From: UBA9676 sp963730065
GTDB taxonomy: Bacteria; Actinomycetota; Actinomycetes; Streptosporangiales; Streptosporangiaceae
DNA: 64,000 nucleotides
Reading direction: 5' to 3'
Assembly: GCA_963730065.1 (NCBI GenBank)
Contig: CAVSQL010000006.1
Location: 434,001-498,000 of the forward strand
The position numbers and the translations under genes were made by a program. The notes beneath the pieces are model-generated. The model made no database searches. It saw only the letters and a program-made list of their open reading frames with translations, and had not been told where the DNA came from. Numbering within the stretch: position 1 is the first letter of the stretch; each line of letters begins with the position of its first letter. Positions 55,216 through 64,000 of the stretch are shown piece after piece.

Positions 55216-56265
55216 TCAGGCGGCTAGGTCACGGACGCGCTCGATCAGGCGCACCCGGTCGGCGTGGGTCTCGGCCAGCGGGGTCACGTTGAGCGTGGTG
55301 ACACCGGACTCCTTCATCGCCGCCAGCCGCTCGGCCACGTGGCCCTCCGGCCCGATCAGCGACATGCCGGCCAACAGCTCCGCCGGGACCAGCGCGGCCG
55401 CCTCGTCCTTGCGGCCATCCAGGTAGGCGTCCTGGCAGCGGCTGGCCGCCTCCTCGAACCCGAACCGCACCGCCAGCTCGTAGTAGAAGTTGCGCCCCCT
55501 GTCCCGGTGCGGGCCCATGCCGCCGATGTACAGGGCGGCGAACGGCCGGCTCAGCTCCAGGTACCCGGCGACGTCCTCACCGATCGCCAGCGGCGCCTGC
55601 GCCACCACGTCCAGCGGCGGCAGCGACGGGTCCCGCCGGGCCCGGCCCGCCGCCAGCGGGGCGCCCCAGGCCTGCTCCGCCTTTTCCGGGAAGTAGAAGA
55701 TCGGCTGCCAGCCCTCGGCCAGCTCGGCGGCGAGCTCGACGTTCCTCGGGCCGAGCGCCGCCACCACGATCGGGATCCGCTCCCGCACCGGCCGGTTGAT
55801 CAGCTTGAGCGGCTTGCCGAGCCCCGCTCCCTGATCCGGCGGCAGCGGGATGGTGTAGTACCGGCCCGCGTACTCCAGCCGCTCCCGCCGCCACACCTTC
55901 CGGCAGATCTCGATGATCTCCCGGGTCCGGCCGACCGGCGCGTCGTAGGGCACCCCGTGCCAGCCCTCGATCACCTGCGGGCCCGAGGCCCCGAGGCCGA
56001 GCGTGAACCGGCCGCCGGAGACGTAGTCGAGCCCGGCCGCGGTCATCGCGGTCGTCGTCGGCGTGCGCGTGTACAGCTGGAGGATGCCTGACGCGATCTC
56101 CAGCCGCCGCGTCTTGGCGGCGATGTACCCCAGCTGGCTGACGGCGTCGAAGCTGTACGCCTCGGGCACGAACACGATGTCGAGGCCAGCCTTCTCGTAG
56201 TCGGCGAGCTCGGTCACCGTCTCCGCGAAACCGCCCGCGTAGTTCAGGGCCATCCCGATGCGCAT
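55216..56265 (-). CDS. LLM-class F420/flavin-dependent oxidoreductase
   Basis: A 349-residue bacterial-luciferase-like oxidoreductase. MRIGMALNYAGGFAETVTELADYEKAGLDIVFVPEAYS, the SGILQLYTRTPTTTAMTAAGLDYVSGGRFTLGLGASGPQVIEGWHG block and RTREIIEICRKVWRRERL are the F420-dependent LLM hallmarks. The substrate is not predictable. The ATG at 56265 has GGGAGG 9 bases upstream. It lies downstream of aroQ on the same strand but is probably unrelated. Confidence 0.9.
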   Translation of the reverse strand: MRIGMALNYAGGFAETVTELADYEKAGLDIVFVPEAYSFDAVSQLGYIAAKTRRLEIASGILQLYTRTPTTTAMTAAGLDYVSGGRFTLGLGASGPQVIEGWHGVPYDAPVGRTREIIEICRKVWRRERLEYAGRYYTIPLPPDQGAGLGKPLKLINRPVRERIPIVVAALGPRNVELAAELAEGWQPIFYFPEKAEQAWGAPLAAGRARRDPSLPPLDVVAQAPLAIGEDVAGYLELSRPFAALYIGGMGPHRDRGRNFYYELAVRFGFEEAASRCQDAYLDGRKDEAAALVPAELLAGMSLIGPEGHVAERLAAMKESGVTTLNVTPLAETHADRVRLIERVRDLAA

Positions 56266-56349
56266 GCTGACCAGCCTCCCGGCAGCGAGGGCGCCGCCCG
56301 CCCTCGTTCTGCATATCGAACTGTTCGTGTGAGGGTAACCGCGGCGCGG

Positions 56350-56808
56350 TCAGCCGGGCTGGCCGGCCTCGGCCGCGCCGGCCAGCGCGGCGATGGCACG
56401 CAGCGCCAGCCGGTAGGACATCAGGCCGAACCCGGCGACCGTGCCGTCCGCCACCCCCGCGACCACCGAGGTGTGGCGGAACGCCTCCCGCGTGGCCGGG
56501 TTGGACAGGTGCACCTCCACCAGCGGCGCCGTCCGCATCGCGAGCGCGTCGCGCAGCGCGTAGGAGTAGTGGGTGAACGCGGCCGGGTTCAGCACGATCG
56601 GCGTCCTGGCGTCGATCGCCTGATGCACCCAGCCGATGAGCTCGGCCTCGTCGTCGGTCTGCCTGACCTCCACGTGCAGGTCGAGCTCCCGGCCGGCCTC
56701 GCGGCACGCCTGCGCCAGCTGGTCGAAGGTCGCGCTGCCATACACGTCCGGCTCCCGCGAGCCCAGGCGGCTCAGGTTGGGGCCGTTCAGCACCAGCACC
56801 TGCCTCAT
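56350..56808 (-). CDS. aroQ: Type II 3-dehydroquinate dehydratase AroQ
   Basis: The third shikimate-pathway enzyme, 152 residues. LNGPNLSRLGSREPDVYG carries the catalytic Arg18 and Tyr23, NPAAFTHYSYALRDA binds substrate, and EVHLSNP (His about 99) is the proton donor. ATG 56808 overlaps the aroB stop (ATGA). It ends the aroC-K-B-Q operon. Confidence 0.96.
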   Translation of the reverse strand: MRQVLVLNGPNLSRLGSREPDVYGSATFDQLAQACREAGRELDLHVEVRQTDDEAELIGWVHQAIDARTPIVLNPAAFTHYSYALRDALAMRTAPLVEVHLSNPATREAFRHTSVVAGVADGTVAGFGLMSYRLALRAIAALAGAAEAGQPG

Positions 56809-57884
56809 CGCGACGCCACCTCCTCATACGCGCGCGCCATCAGGCCCTCCGGGGGGTCGTCGAGGATCGCGGGGCGGGCGGGCCCCTCCAGCACGACAAA
56901 ACGCATCCGGGCGTCGCGTGACTTCTTGTCCACCGCCATGGCCTTCCGCAGCGCGGGCCAGGCTCCCGGCAGGAAGGTGGTGGGCAGGCCGACGGCGGCG
57001 AGCACGCGGCGGTGGCGGTGCAGGGTCGGGGCGTCGAGCCGTCCGGCGAGGCGGGCCAGTTCCGCGGCGTAGACCATGCCGATCGCGACCGCCTCACCAT
57101 GGCGGATCCGATAGCGCTCGACCAGCTCGATGGCGTGGCCCAGCGTGTGCCCGTAGTTGAGGATCTCCCGGCGCCCGGCCTCCTTCGGGTCCGCCGTCAC
57201 CACCTCGGCCTTCATCCGCACCGCCCGCTCGACCAGCTCCCGGGCGTGCCTGCCGTGCGGGACGACCGCGCCCTCCGGGTCGGCCTCGATCAGGTCGAGG
57301 ATCGCCGGATCGGCGATGAAACCGGCCTTGATCACCTCGGCGAGACCACTGACGTACTCGGCGGCCGGCAGGGATTCGAGCACGGCCAGGTCGGTGAGCA
57401 CACCGGCCGGCGGGTGGAACGCGCCGACCAGGTTCTTGCCCGCCTCGATGTTCACCGCGGTCTTGCCGCCGACCGCCGCGTCCACCACCGCGAGCAGGGT
57501 CGTCGGGACCAGGACCAGGCGGACGCCACGCAGCCAGGTGGCCGCGACGAACCCGGCCAGGTCGGTGGTGGCCCCGCCGCCGACCCCGACGATGGCGTCG
57601 CTGCGGGCCAGCCGGTGGACGGCCAGCCGGGACCAGAGGCCCGCCGCCACGCCGACCGTCTTGGCCGCCTCACCGGCTGGCACCTCCTCGCCGCGCACGG
57701 CGTACCCGGCGTCGGTGAGCACGCCGCACACTGGGCGGGCGACCTCGCCCAGCCCTTCGGGGTACACAACGACGACCGTGCGGGCCGACGGCCCAACGAG
57801 CGCGGGCAGTTCGCCGAGCACACCCATGCCGACGACCACCGGGTAGGCGTGCTCGCCCCCGACCTGGATCCGGGTGACGGTCAC
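56805..57884 (-). CDS. aroB: 3-dehydroquinate synthase AroB
   Basis: An NAD- and Zn-dependent enzyme converting DAHP to dehydroquinate, 359 residues. GVGGGATTDLAGFVAATWLRGVRLVLVPTTLLA is the NAD/Zn core, and GHTLGHAIE with the RIRHGEAVAIGM segment brings the metal ligands. Its GTG overlaps the last base of the aroK TAG, and its end overlaps aroQ, so the cluster is tightly coupled. Confidence 0.96.
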   Translation of the reverse strand: MTVTRIQVGGEHAYPVVVGMGVLGELPALVGPSARTVVVVYPEGLGEVARPVCGVLTDAGYAVRGEEVPAGEAAKTVGVAAGLWSRLAVHRLARSDAIVGVGGGATTDLAGFVAATWLRGVRLVLVPTTLLAVVDAAVGGKTAVNIEAGKNLVGAFHPPAGVLTDLAVLESLPAAEYVSGLAEVIKAGFIADPAILDLIEADPEGAVVPHGRHARELVERAVRMKAEVVTADPKEAGRREILNYGHTLGHAIELVERYRIRHGEAVAIGMVYAAELARLAGRLDAPTLHRHRRVLAAVGLPTTFLPGAWPALRKAMAVDKKSRDARMRFVVLEGPARPAILDDPPEGLMARAYEEVASR

Positions 57885-58567
57885 TACGGCTGCCCCGCCG
57901 GGCCGCCCGGGCCTTCCGCCGGACCGCCCCGGCCTTCCGCCGGGCCGCCCGGGCCTTCCGCCGGACCGCCCGGGCCGGCCAGATCCGCTGCCGCTCCGGG
58001 CGGGTGAGGTGGCGGCCAGCCGGGGGACGTTCCTGCGCCCTCACCCGTCTCCGCCGCGATCCGCGCGGTGACCGCGCCGGCGATCTCGTCGGCTATCTCC
58101 TGCGGGGCACGGTCATCAGTGGCCACCGTGACCCAGGCCAGCGCCTCGTAGACCGGTAGCCGCTCTTCCAGCAGCTCCCTCATCCGCGTGCGCGGATTGC
58201 CGATCAGCAGCGGGCGGGGCGCGCCGAGCCCCGTCCGGTGCACGGCAGCGGCGAAACCGGTCTGGAGGTAGATCACCGGCTGGCCGGCCAGGAGCTGCCT
58301 GGTGCCAGGGTCCATCACCGCGCCGCCGCCGAGAGCGAGTATCCCCCCATGGCTGGCGATGGTGCGGGCCGCGGCGGCCCGTTCCAGCTCACGGAAGACG
58401 GCTTCGCCGTCGGAGATGAAGATGTCGCTGACCGGCTTGCCCGCCACCTCCTCGATGGCGCTGTCGGTGTCCAGGAACTCCGCCCCCAGCAGGGCGGCGA
58501 GCAGCCCGCCCACGGTGGTCTTGCCCGCCCCGGGCGGGCCGATGAGGATCGCCACCGGGCCGGTCAT
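57884..58567 (-). CDS. aroK: Shikimate kinase AroK with a repetitive C-terminal tail
   Basis: Phosphorylates shikimate at O3. The P-loop GPPGAGKTT is at 10-18, Asp33/Asp35 (FLDTDSAIEE), Arg59 (FRELERAAA) and GGGAVMDP follow. After about residue 170 the protein continues for about 55 residues, including four GGPAEG-type hexapeptides (18-bp units, DNA 57895-57975), absent from typical shikimate kinases. ATG 58567 overlaps the aroC stop. Confidence 0.95.
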   Translation of the reverse strand: MTGPVAILIGPPGAGKTTVGGLLAALLGAEFLDTDSAIEEVAGKPVSDIFISDGEAVFRELERAAAARTIASHGGILALGGGAVMDPGTRQLLAGQPVIYLQTGFAAAVHRTGLGAPRPLLIGNPRTRMRELLEERLPVYEALAWVTVATDDRAPQEIADEIAGAVTARIAAETGEGAGTSPGWPPPHPPGAAADLAGPGGPAEGPGGPAEGRGGPAEGPGGPAGQP

Positions 58568-59742
58568 GCGATCACCAGCGAGTCCAGGTAGCCGCGCAGG
58601 TTCCGCCGGATTTCCGGCACCGAGTCGCCGCCGAACTTCTCGGTGGCGGCATCGGCCAGCACCAGCGCCACCATCGCCTCGGCCACCACCCCCGCGGCCG
58701 GCACGGCGGTCACGTCGCTGCGCTGGTTGATGGCCTTCGCCGCCTCCCCGGTCGCGACGTCAACCGTGGCCAGTGCCCGGGGCACGGTGGAGATCGGCTT
58801 CATCGCGACGCGGACCCGCAGCGGCTCGCCTGTGCTCATACCGCCTTCCACCCCGCCGGCCCGGTTGGTGCGCCGCCGGATCCCCCCGTCGCCGGCCTCG
58901 ATCTCGTCGTGGGCCTGCGACCCGCGGCGTCTGGCGGTGAGGAAGCCGTCGCCGACCTCCACGCCCTTCATCGCCTGGATGCTCATCAGCGCTGCCGCCA
59001 GGCGTGCGTCGAGGCGGCGGTCCCAGTGCACGTGGCTGCCCAGCCCGGGGGGCACGCCATAGGCGATCACCTCCACCACCCCGCCGAGCGTGTCCCCGTC
59101 CATGCGGGCGGCGTCGATCTCCGCCCGCATGGCCTCGCTCGCCGCCGGATCCAGGCAGCGCACCGGGTCGGCGTCGACCCGCGCGGCGTCCCCCGGCCCG
59201 GGGATGGCGCCATCGGGCGCGCTGATCTGGCCGATCGCCACCACGTGACTAACAATCTCGATGCCCAACGACTGGCGCAGGTACGACCTGGCCACCTCGC
59301 CGAGCGCCACCCGGGCGGCTGTCTCTCGCGCGCTCGCGCGCTCGAGCACCGGCCGGGCGTCCTGGAGCCCGTACTTCTGCATGCCGGCCAGATCGGCATG
59401 ACCGGGACGGGGACGGGTGAGCGGAGCGCCCCGCGCCTGGTCCGCCAGCACCTCCGGCGCCACCGGGTCCGGTGACATCACCGTCTCCCATTTCGGCCAT
59501 TCGGTGTTGGCGATCCGGATGGCCACCGGCGCGCCGAGGGTTTGGCCGTGCCGGACCCCGCCGGTGATCTCCACCTCGTCCTGCTCGAACTTCATCCGCG
59601 CGCCCCGGCCGTAACCGGCCCGCCGGCGGGCCAGCGCGGCGGCGATGTCGGCGGTGGTGACCTCGATCCCGGCCGGCAGCCCCTCACAGATGGCCACCAG
59701 TGCGCGCCCGTGCGACTCCCCCGCGGTCAGCCAGCGCAGCAT
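58564..59742 (-). CDS. aroC: Chorismate synthase AroC
   Basis: An FMN-dependent synthase that makes chorismate from EPSP, 392 residues. LTAGESHGRALVAICEG (His11), RRRAGYGRGARMKFEQDEVEITGG, RPGHADLAGMQKYG and the C-terminal KAINQRSDVTAVPAAGVVAEAM are the signatures. ATG 59742 is preferred over an in-frame start at 59826 because GGGAGG lies 9 bases upstream. Confidence 0.97.
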   Translation of the reverse strand: MLRWLTAGESHGRALVAICEGLPAGIEVTTADIAAALARRRAGYGRGARMKFEQDEVEITGGVRHGQTLGAPVAIRIANTEWPKWETVMSPDPVAPEVLADQARGAPLTRPRPGHADLAGMQKYGLQDARPVLERASARETAARVALGEVARSYLRQSLGIEIVSHVVAIGQISAPDGAIPGPGDAARVDADPVRCLDPAASEAMRAEIDAARMDGDTLGGVVEVIAYGVPPGLGSHVHWDRRLDARLAAALMSIQAMKGVEVGDGFLTARRRGSQAHDEIEAGDGGIRRRTNRAGGVEGGMSTGEPLRVRVAMKPISTVPRALATVDVATGEAAKAINQRSDVTAVPAAGVVAEAMVALVLADAATEKFGGDSVPEIRRNLRGYLDSLVIA

Positions 59743-59884
59743 GGTGCCGATCCTCCCACGGGGACGCGATGGGCGGCCGGTGCGGACGAGCGGCACCCGG
59801 CCCCGGCGGGCCGCTCTCCGGCCCACCTGCCCCGCCGCAGGGCCCGCGGCGTCACGACCTGCCTGCCCCGTGCCGGGCCCGGCT

Positions 59885-60667
59885 TCACGGCCCGCCCGCC
59901 CCGACGCCGGGCGCGCCGCTGGCGTTCAGCGTGATGCCCCGTCGCACCCGGTCCGCCCCGCCCGCCACCACGTGTTCCATCGCCCGCTGGATCGCCGCCT
60001 GGGCGTGAACATGCGCGGGCCCGTACCCATCGGCCAGCGTCACCTGGACCGTCAGGTCGCTTCCGCCCTCCCCGGGCAGCAGAACAAGCCCCATGATCAG
60101 CGGCTCACTGGTCAGTGCCTCATCAGCCAGTGCCCGCAGATCCGGGTCCTCATGGGGCAGCGGCACCGGCCTGCCTTCCGCCAGCGCGGCCAGCCGGGCA
60201 CCGTCCACGGCGAACGGCACCGGGCCGGCGACGTCGATGACTACCGCGCTCGCTTCCTGGACCCCGGCCTGCCAGACCTGGCCTGCGGTGACGGGCACCG
60301 GCCGGGCGTCCGGACGCCACCCGGCCAGCGCCTGCAGGCAGGTGAAGGCGAGCACGGCACGCCTGCCGTCGCTGCCGATCAGGATCGGCAGCGCCATCTC
60401 GCTGACCTTCTCGCGGCGCAGCGGGTGGCCGGGCCGCGCGGCGTCGCCCAGGGCTGGGTGGCCTGGGCTGCCGGAGGTGCCCGCGGCCGCGGCCGCGGCC
60501 AGCACCGCCACCACGGGGACCAGCAGCCGGGTGCCAGCGAGCGCCATCAGCGCAGCGTGCTCGCTCCCCTGGCCAGCCGCGAAGGCGCTCAGCGCGTCGG
60601 CTACCTGGGGATCGGGCTCGCCGCGGTCGTTGGGATCACCAAGCCCGCCGGTGATCAGCTCAGGCAC
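59885..60667 (-). CDS. SseB-domain protein
   Basis: A 260-residue cytoplasmic protein with the SseB N-terminal domain pattern: RLLVPVVAVL, a charged turn, EMALPILIGSDGRRAVLAFTCLQALAGWRPDARPVPV and AVVIDVAGPVPFAV. The C-terminal part (about 170-250) has a second alpha/beta segment. SseB-type proteins are common beside aroC in actinobacteria and have no established function. It starts with GTG 60667 and lies 142 bases ahead of aroC. Confidence 0.8.
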   Translation of the reverse strand: MPELITGGLGDPNDRGEPDPQVADALSAFAAGQGSEHAALMALAGTRLLVPVVAVLAAAAAAGTSGSPGHPALGDAARPGHPLRREKVSEMALPILIGSDGRRAVLAFTCLQALAGWRPDARPVPVTAGQVWQAGVQEASAVVIDVAGPVPFAVDGARLAALAEGRPVPLPHEDPDLRALADEALTSEPLIMGLVLLPGEGGSDLTVQVTLADGYGPAHVHAQAAIQRAMEHVVAGGADRVRRGITLNASGAPGVGAGGP

Positions 60668-60841
60668 GGCTCAACCTTAGTGGGACACCCGCAATGAATC
60701 GGCGCGCGCGCGGGCATGCCCATCTGATGCCGATGGCGGCCCGCGAGCATCCTGGGTGTGCTCACCCAAGCAGGTTGAGAGGGAAATACCCATATGAGAG
60801 GCTTTTGAGCTGCATCACCAGGCCAACCCCCAGAGGACTGA

Positions 60842-61282
60842 GTGACCCAGGCTGAACAGCCGCCCAGCACGATCGCGCCGGGAACGCCACTGCAGAAGGT
60901 GATTCCACCCCGCCTGGTCGAGCCGTACCTGAACGGTCAGCGATCAGTGATCGCCGGCTACGTGTACCTCGCCCAGGATTCCGCCTTCCCCGACCCGGCG
61001 AGCTACTACTATGCCCTGGCCCTCGGCTACGAGGGTTCGGAGTTCAGCCCGGACATGCCGGAGGTCTGTGTTCTGCGGTGGCTGGCCCTGGACATGACCG
61101 ATTCCCTGCTGCCTCCGCCGGTACCCAATGGGGACAGCCCAGGTAGCGCGGTCCCCGAGTTCTACACATTGCCCGTACCGATCCCGGTCGGCACCGAGAT
61201 GTACCGGATCACTTCCGGTGCCCAGGAATTCATCGCCCGCTACGACGGACAGGTGTGGCTGCGTCCGGTAAGGGGGATCTGA
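60842..61282 (+). CDS. Conserved actinobacterial protein of unknown function
   Basis: A 146-residue soluble protein with no membrane span or signal peptide. The N-terminal TIAPGTPLQKVIPPRLVEPYLNGQRSVIAGYVYLAQDSA and the end FYTLPVPIPVGTEMYRITSGAQEFIARYDGQVWLRPV look like conserved blocks. I do not recognise the family. It starts at GTG 60842 and is 3 bases ahead of the next gene, with which it probably forms a two-gene operon. Confidence 0.65.
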   Translation: MTQAEQPPSTIAPGTPLQKVIPPRLVEPYLNGQRSVIAGYVYLAQDSAFPDPASYYYALALGYEGSEFSPDMPEVCVLRWLALDMTDSLLPPPVPNGDSPGSAVPEFYTLPVPIPVGTEMYRITSGAQEFIARYDGQVWLRPVRGI

Positions 61283-61285
61283 GGG

Positions 61286-63269
61286 ATGCGGTACCGGCTG
61301 ATGGCGACCTACCGTGGAGTGCCGTACGAGGTAGGCATAGGCCCGTCCAACGCCGAGATCGTCCTGTTCGCGGCCTGCCCGCCACCGGAGGAACTCGGCT
61401 TCGAGCCGGCTACCGGGCACTGGCGCAAGCCGGTGATCCGGGCCGAGATCGACACTCTATGGGAGTCGCGGCCCGTCGGTATCTACCGCGGTGAACCTTG
61501 CATCGTGCTGGACGATCCCGGCGAGCGGCTGCACATCGCCTATCTCGGGGCCGACGCTGACCGGGCCACCAGCCTCGGGTACTGGCAGGTGGACCGCGGA
61601 GTCTTCGAACTGCTCACCTCGCGGGAAGAGGTGTACGGGCTCACCGAGGAGCGCATAGAAAGGCCGTTGCGCTGGGGCGAGCAGGCGGACGGGACCGGGC
61701 CGATGGCGAGCTACCCGTACGGTTCGGCACCCTGGCCGGTCGCGGCGCCGCCCACGTCCGGCCCGCAGTCTTCACTTGACGCCGCTGACCGGGCGGGAGC
61801 TGTCCCGGATGCCGGTTTCCCGCTGGGCACCCCGGCCGCGGAGGGCCCGCTGACCGAGCAGCCCATGGCCGGCGCCCAGCCCACCGATCCCACCGCCACC
61901 GGCGCCCCGCTGACGAACCAGCCCATGGCCAGCGCCCAGCCCACCGATCCCACCGCCACCGGCGCCCCGCTGACCAACCAGCCCATGGCCAGTGTCCTGC
62001 CGACCGAAGCCCCGCTGGCCGCTGTCCCGCCGCAGGCCGAAGCCCCGCTCGCGGATGGGGCGTTGAGGGCCGATGAGACGGTAGCAAGTGCCCCACCGGG
62101 GGACACCCAAGCCGCTGGTGCCCCGCTGACCGACGCCCCGCTGGCCAGTGCCCCACCGCCCGATGCTCAAGCCGACGATGCCTCGTTGACCGGCGCGCCC
62201 CCGGTCAGCGCCCCACCGGCCGGCAGCCAGGCTCCTGGTGCGCCGCTGGCGAGTGCCCCACCGGCCAACACGCCAGCTGTAAATGTCGCGCCAGCCACCG
62301 CGCCGTCGGCCACCGTCCTGCCCAAAAGAGTTCGACCGGCTACTGCCCAGCCAGCCACCGTCTCGCCAGCCACCGTCTCGCCAGCCACCGTCCTCGCCAG
62401 CCACCGTCTCGCCAGCCACCGTCTCGCCAGCCACCGTCTCGCCAGCCACCGTCCCCCCAACCAGCGTCCCTTCGACCAGTGCCCCGCTGGCCGATGTGCC
62501 GCAAGCCGTTGCTGTCCCGCCGGCCAGCGCCCCGCCAGCTGAAAGCCCAGCCGCCGTTACCCCGCTGGCTAGTACCGCGCCGGCGAATGCCCCAGCGGCC
62601 GATGCCCCTGCGGCCGATGCGCCGCTGGCGAGGGTCCCGTCAGCGAGGGTCCCGCCAGAACCAGTCGCTCCTCCCGCCGTCCCTGCGCCATCGGCCGTCG
62701 GCGCACCGTCGGCCGTCCCTGCGCCGTCGGCCGTCACTGCGCCGTCAACCGCCCCCGTGTATGCGGAAGACGGTGCCCAGCTGGGCACCTGGCCCGCAGA
62801 CATGAGCGCGGGAACGAACCCCTACGCAACCCCCGTCCCGGCCGTGGACGCGCTGACGTTCCCGGCCGAAGCCGGTTCCCAGCCAGTGCCGGTCCCGCCC
62901 GGCTTCTACGATCCGGCGGATGCCGCCCCACCAGGCGGTGTGCCCGCGAGCGACGTCGGTGGCCGGGCGGCACGGCGGCAGCGGGTCCCGACTCGGGAGA
63001 TCTTCTGCGAACTCGCTGACCTCGCGTCCATCCCGCGGGTCGCATACGCGCTGGAAACCGAGACCGACGGGGCCATGTGCCTGCTCCCCACGCCCGATGG
63101 GTTCGAGGTCTTCATCGCGGCGGATGGAGCCAGGCACGAGGTCCGCGCCTTCGCCGACGAAGAAGCGGCCTACTTCTACATGTTCGGTGTCCTGGCGGCC
63201 GAGGCCATCCGCAGCGGCTCGCTGGCGCGCGCCGTCGCCGTGGCTGACCCGGACAGCGGCACGGCCTAG
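61286..63269 (+). pseudogene. Two-domain protein with a long Ala/Pro-rich linker, broken by a +1 indel in a minisatellite
   Basis: The N-terminal domain (MRYRLMATYRGVPYEVGIGP to LRWGEQADG, about 1-135) and a C-terminal domain (TREIFCELADLASIPRVAYALE to SGSLARAVAVAD, about the last 95 residues) are joined by about 430 Ala/Pro/Thr-rich residues with Met-Ala and Pro-Leu repeats. The two halves lie in different frames, 61286-62542 and the frame ending at 63269. They become one frame of about 660 codons if one C is removed at 62392-62393, in the third copy of a 15-bp repeat. Function unknown. ATG 61286 has AAGGGGG about 10 bases upstream. Confidence 0.6.
62351..62456. repeat. 15-bp minisatellite with one 16-bp unit
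   Basis: Seven tandem copies of ccagccaccgtctcg: six are 15 bp and the third (62381-62396) is 16 bp because of an additional c. The seventh diverges at its end. The extra base breaks the host gene frame. Slippage-prone DNA of this kind can alternate between in-frame and out-of-frame states, or can collect sequencing errors. Confidence 0.9.
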
Positions 63270-63478
63270 GGAGCTGCGGTCTGGCCGGTCCTGACGGCCT
63301 GCCCGAGGCCCGCTGGCGGCCGCGGGTAGGCGGCCGGCGGGCAACTTTGTCACCGTTCTGGTCGAATGCGCCCCGGAACGGCACCTCACAGCCTTCCGGG
63401 CGAGACTGAAGGTGCAGCGTAGGCGGATGGTTGAAGAATTTCGCACACATATAGGACTCGGGCGGATATCGTTCAATA

Positions 63479-63524
63479 GCCGGCGGGGCTGACGGTCCCC
63501 CGCTCCCCAAGCAGCCCCGCCGGC
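63479..63524. terminator. Perfect 13-bp GC hairpin after the unknown operon
   Basis: Arms gccggcggggctg (63479-63491) and cagccccgccggc (63512-63524) with a 20-base loop, 210 bases after the stop of the gene ending at 63269. It is a likely rho-independent-like terminator of high-GC type without T-run. The rest of the gap 63270-63609 contains no gene seen. Confidence 0.7.
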
Positions 63525-63609
63525 GCTTCCAGAATCCGCGAGCTGGTAGAGCGGTCGGCCGCACAGATGGGCAGAAGCCTCTGTGCGGGCCCGATGACCA
63601 GGCGCGACA

Positions 63610-64000
63610 ATGAGGGCCATGATCGCAGCAGCGAGTCCCCCGGCAGCGAACAGCCCAGGGCGGCCAGCCATGATCCCTGTCACCGGCAGCCAGTACCGGA
63701 TAGGCGCGGGTGCCTACTCGGCAGTCATCACCGAACTCGGGGCTGGCCTGCGCGAACTGACCCACCGCGGCGCGCACGTGATCGCGGGTTACCCGCCCGA
63801 CGAGCTGCCTCCAGGGGCGGCGGGCCAGTTGCTCGCGCCTTGGCCCAACCGGATCGACGGCGGCCGTTACCCGGTAGCTGGTGCCGAGCATCAGCTTGAC
63901 CTGAGCGAGCCCGCCCACGGCAACGCCATCCACGGCCTGACCAGGTGGATGCCGTGGCCCGCCATGAGCCATAGCGCTGACACCGTGCTGCTGCGCATGG
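63610..64000 (+). CDS. Aldose 1-epimerase family protein, N-terminal part (runs off window)
   Basis: An open frame without stop to the end of the window. It shows YRIGAGAYSAVITELGAGLRELTHRG, VIAGYPPDELPPGAAGQLLAPWPNRIDGGRYPVAGAEHQL and DLSEPAHGNAIHGLTRWMPW, the beta-sandwich pattern and the NAIHG histidine of galactose mutarotase-like enzymes. The true start may be ATG 63610, 63619 or 63670; the last has AGGGCGG 6 bases upstream and fits the fold best. Sugar specificity is unknown. Confidence 0.85.
   Translation, partial: MRAMIAAASPPAANSPGRPAMIPVTGSQYRIGAGAYSAVITELGAGLRELTHRGAHVIAGYPPDELPPGAAGQLLAPWPNRIDGGRYPVAGAEHQLDLSEPAHGNAIHGLTRWMPWPAMSHSADTVLLRM

Noticed and set aside
63538..63566. tRNA-like stretch with gctggtagagcgg
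   Set aside because: It resembles a D-arm, but no acceptor stem, anticodon arm or T-loop motif follows, so it is not a tRNA gene.

Overview
The window is 64 kb of very GC-rich DNA from an actinomycete. The pointers are the gene order, the GTG/TTG starts, the many 1- to 4-base coupled start/stop overlaps, a Wag31/DivIVA-SepF-YggT block next to ftsZ, a T-box in front of ileS, and a MurE with the meso-diaminopimelate DNPR signature. The gene order resembles Streptosporangiales and their relatives, but the genus cannot be fixed from this window. No rRNA, tRNA, phage, insertion sequence or CRISPR array was seen.

Layout: (1) 1-7.5 kb: the end of a polyphosphate glucokinase, then a leftward histidine cluster hisD-C-B-H-A(priA)-Rid-F and a membrane protein. 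(2) 7.6-9.6 kb: a rightward ABC exporter pair behind a three-copy operator-like repeat. (3) 9.7-15.7 kb: leftward dnaE, an RluA-type pseudouridine synthase, lspA and a DksA/TraR-like zinc-finger gene. (4) 15.8-19.4 kb: a T-box leader and ileS, rightward. (5) 19.4-22.4 kb: a broken membrane-anchored, acidic, repeat-filled protein. (6) 22.4-40.6 kb: the leftward division and cell-wall cluster mraZ-rsmH-ftsL-ftsI-murE-murF-mraY-ftsW-murG-murC-ftsQ-ftsZ-yggS-sepF-yggT-divIVA, with MraZ boxes at its head. murD and the ftsZ-adjacent pgeF/ylmD are missing from their usual places. (7) 40.9-45.6 kb: a rightward MoxR-DUF58-transglutaminase operon. (8) 45.6-48.5 kb: a DUF3040 protein, then dinB and a methyltransferase that each carry a single-base frameshift. 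(9) 48.9-52.3 kb: a membrane protein, nusB, efp, an M24 peptidase and a GNAT acetyltransferase. (10) 52.3-55.1 kb: PadR regulator plus a Drr-like ABC exporter. (11) 55.2-60.7 kb: a flavin-dependent oxidoreductase, then the leftward aroC-aroK-aroB-aroQ cluster headed by an SseB-like gene. (12) 60.8-64 kb: a two-gene unknown locus with a frameshifted minisatellite, then the start of an aldose 1-epimerase.

Most of the DNA is core housekeeping: histidine and chorismate synthesis, peptidoglycan precursors and septum assembly, replication and translation. The unusual features are regulatory and structural. They are the MraZ boxes, the T-box, a 22-bp-periodic operator, PadR palindromes and a 21-bp perfect hairpin. 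There are also many in-frame 15/18-bp minisatellites and several single-base indels that break reading frames. The indels could be real decay, slippage or assembly error. The least explained protein-coding material is the two-gene locus at 60.8-63.3 kb and the broken acidic membrane protein at 19.4-22.4 kb.
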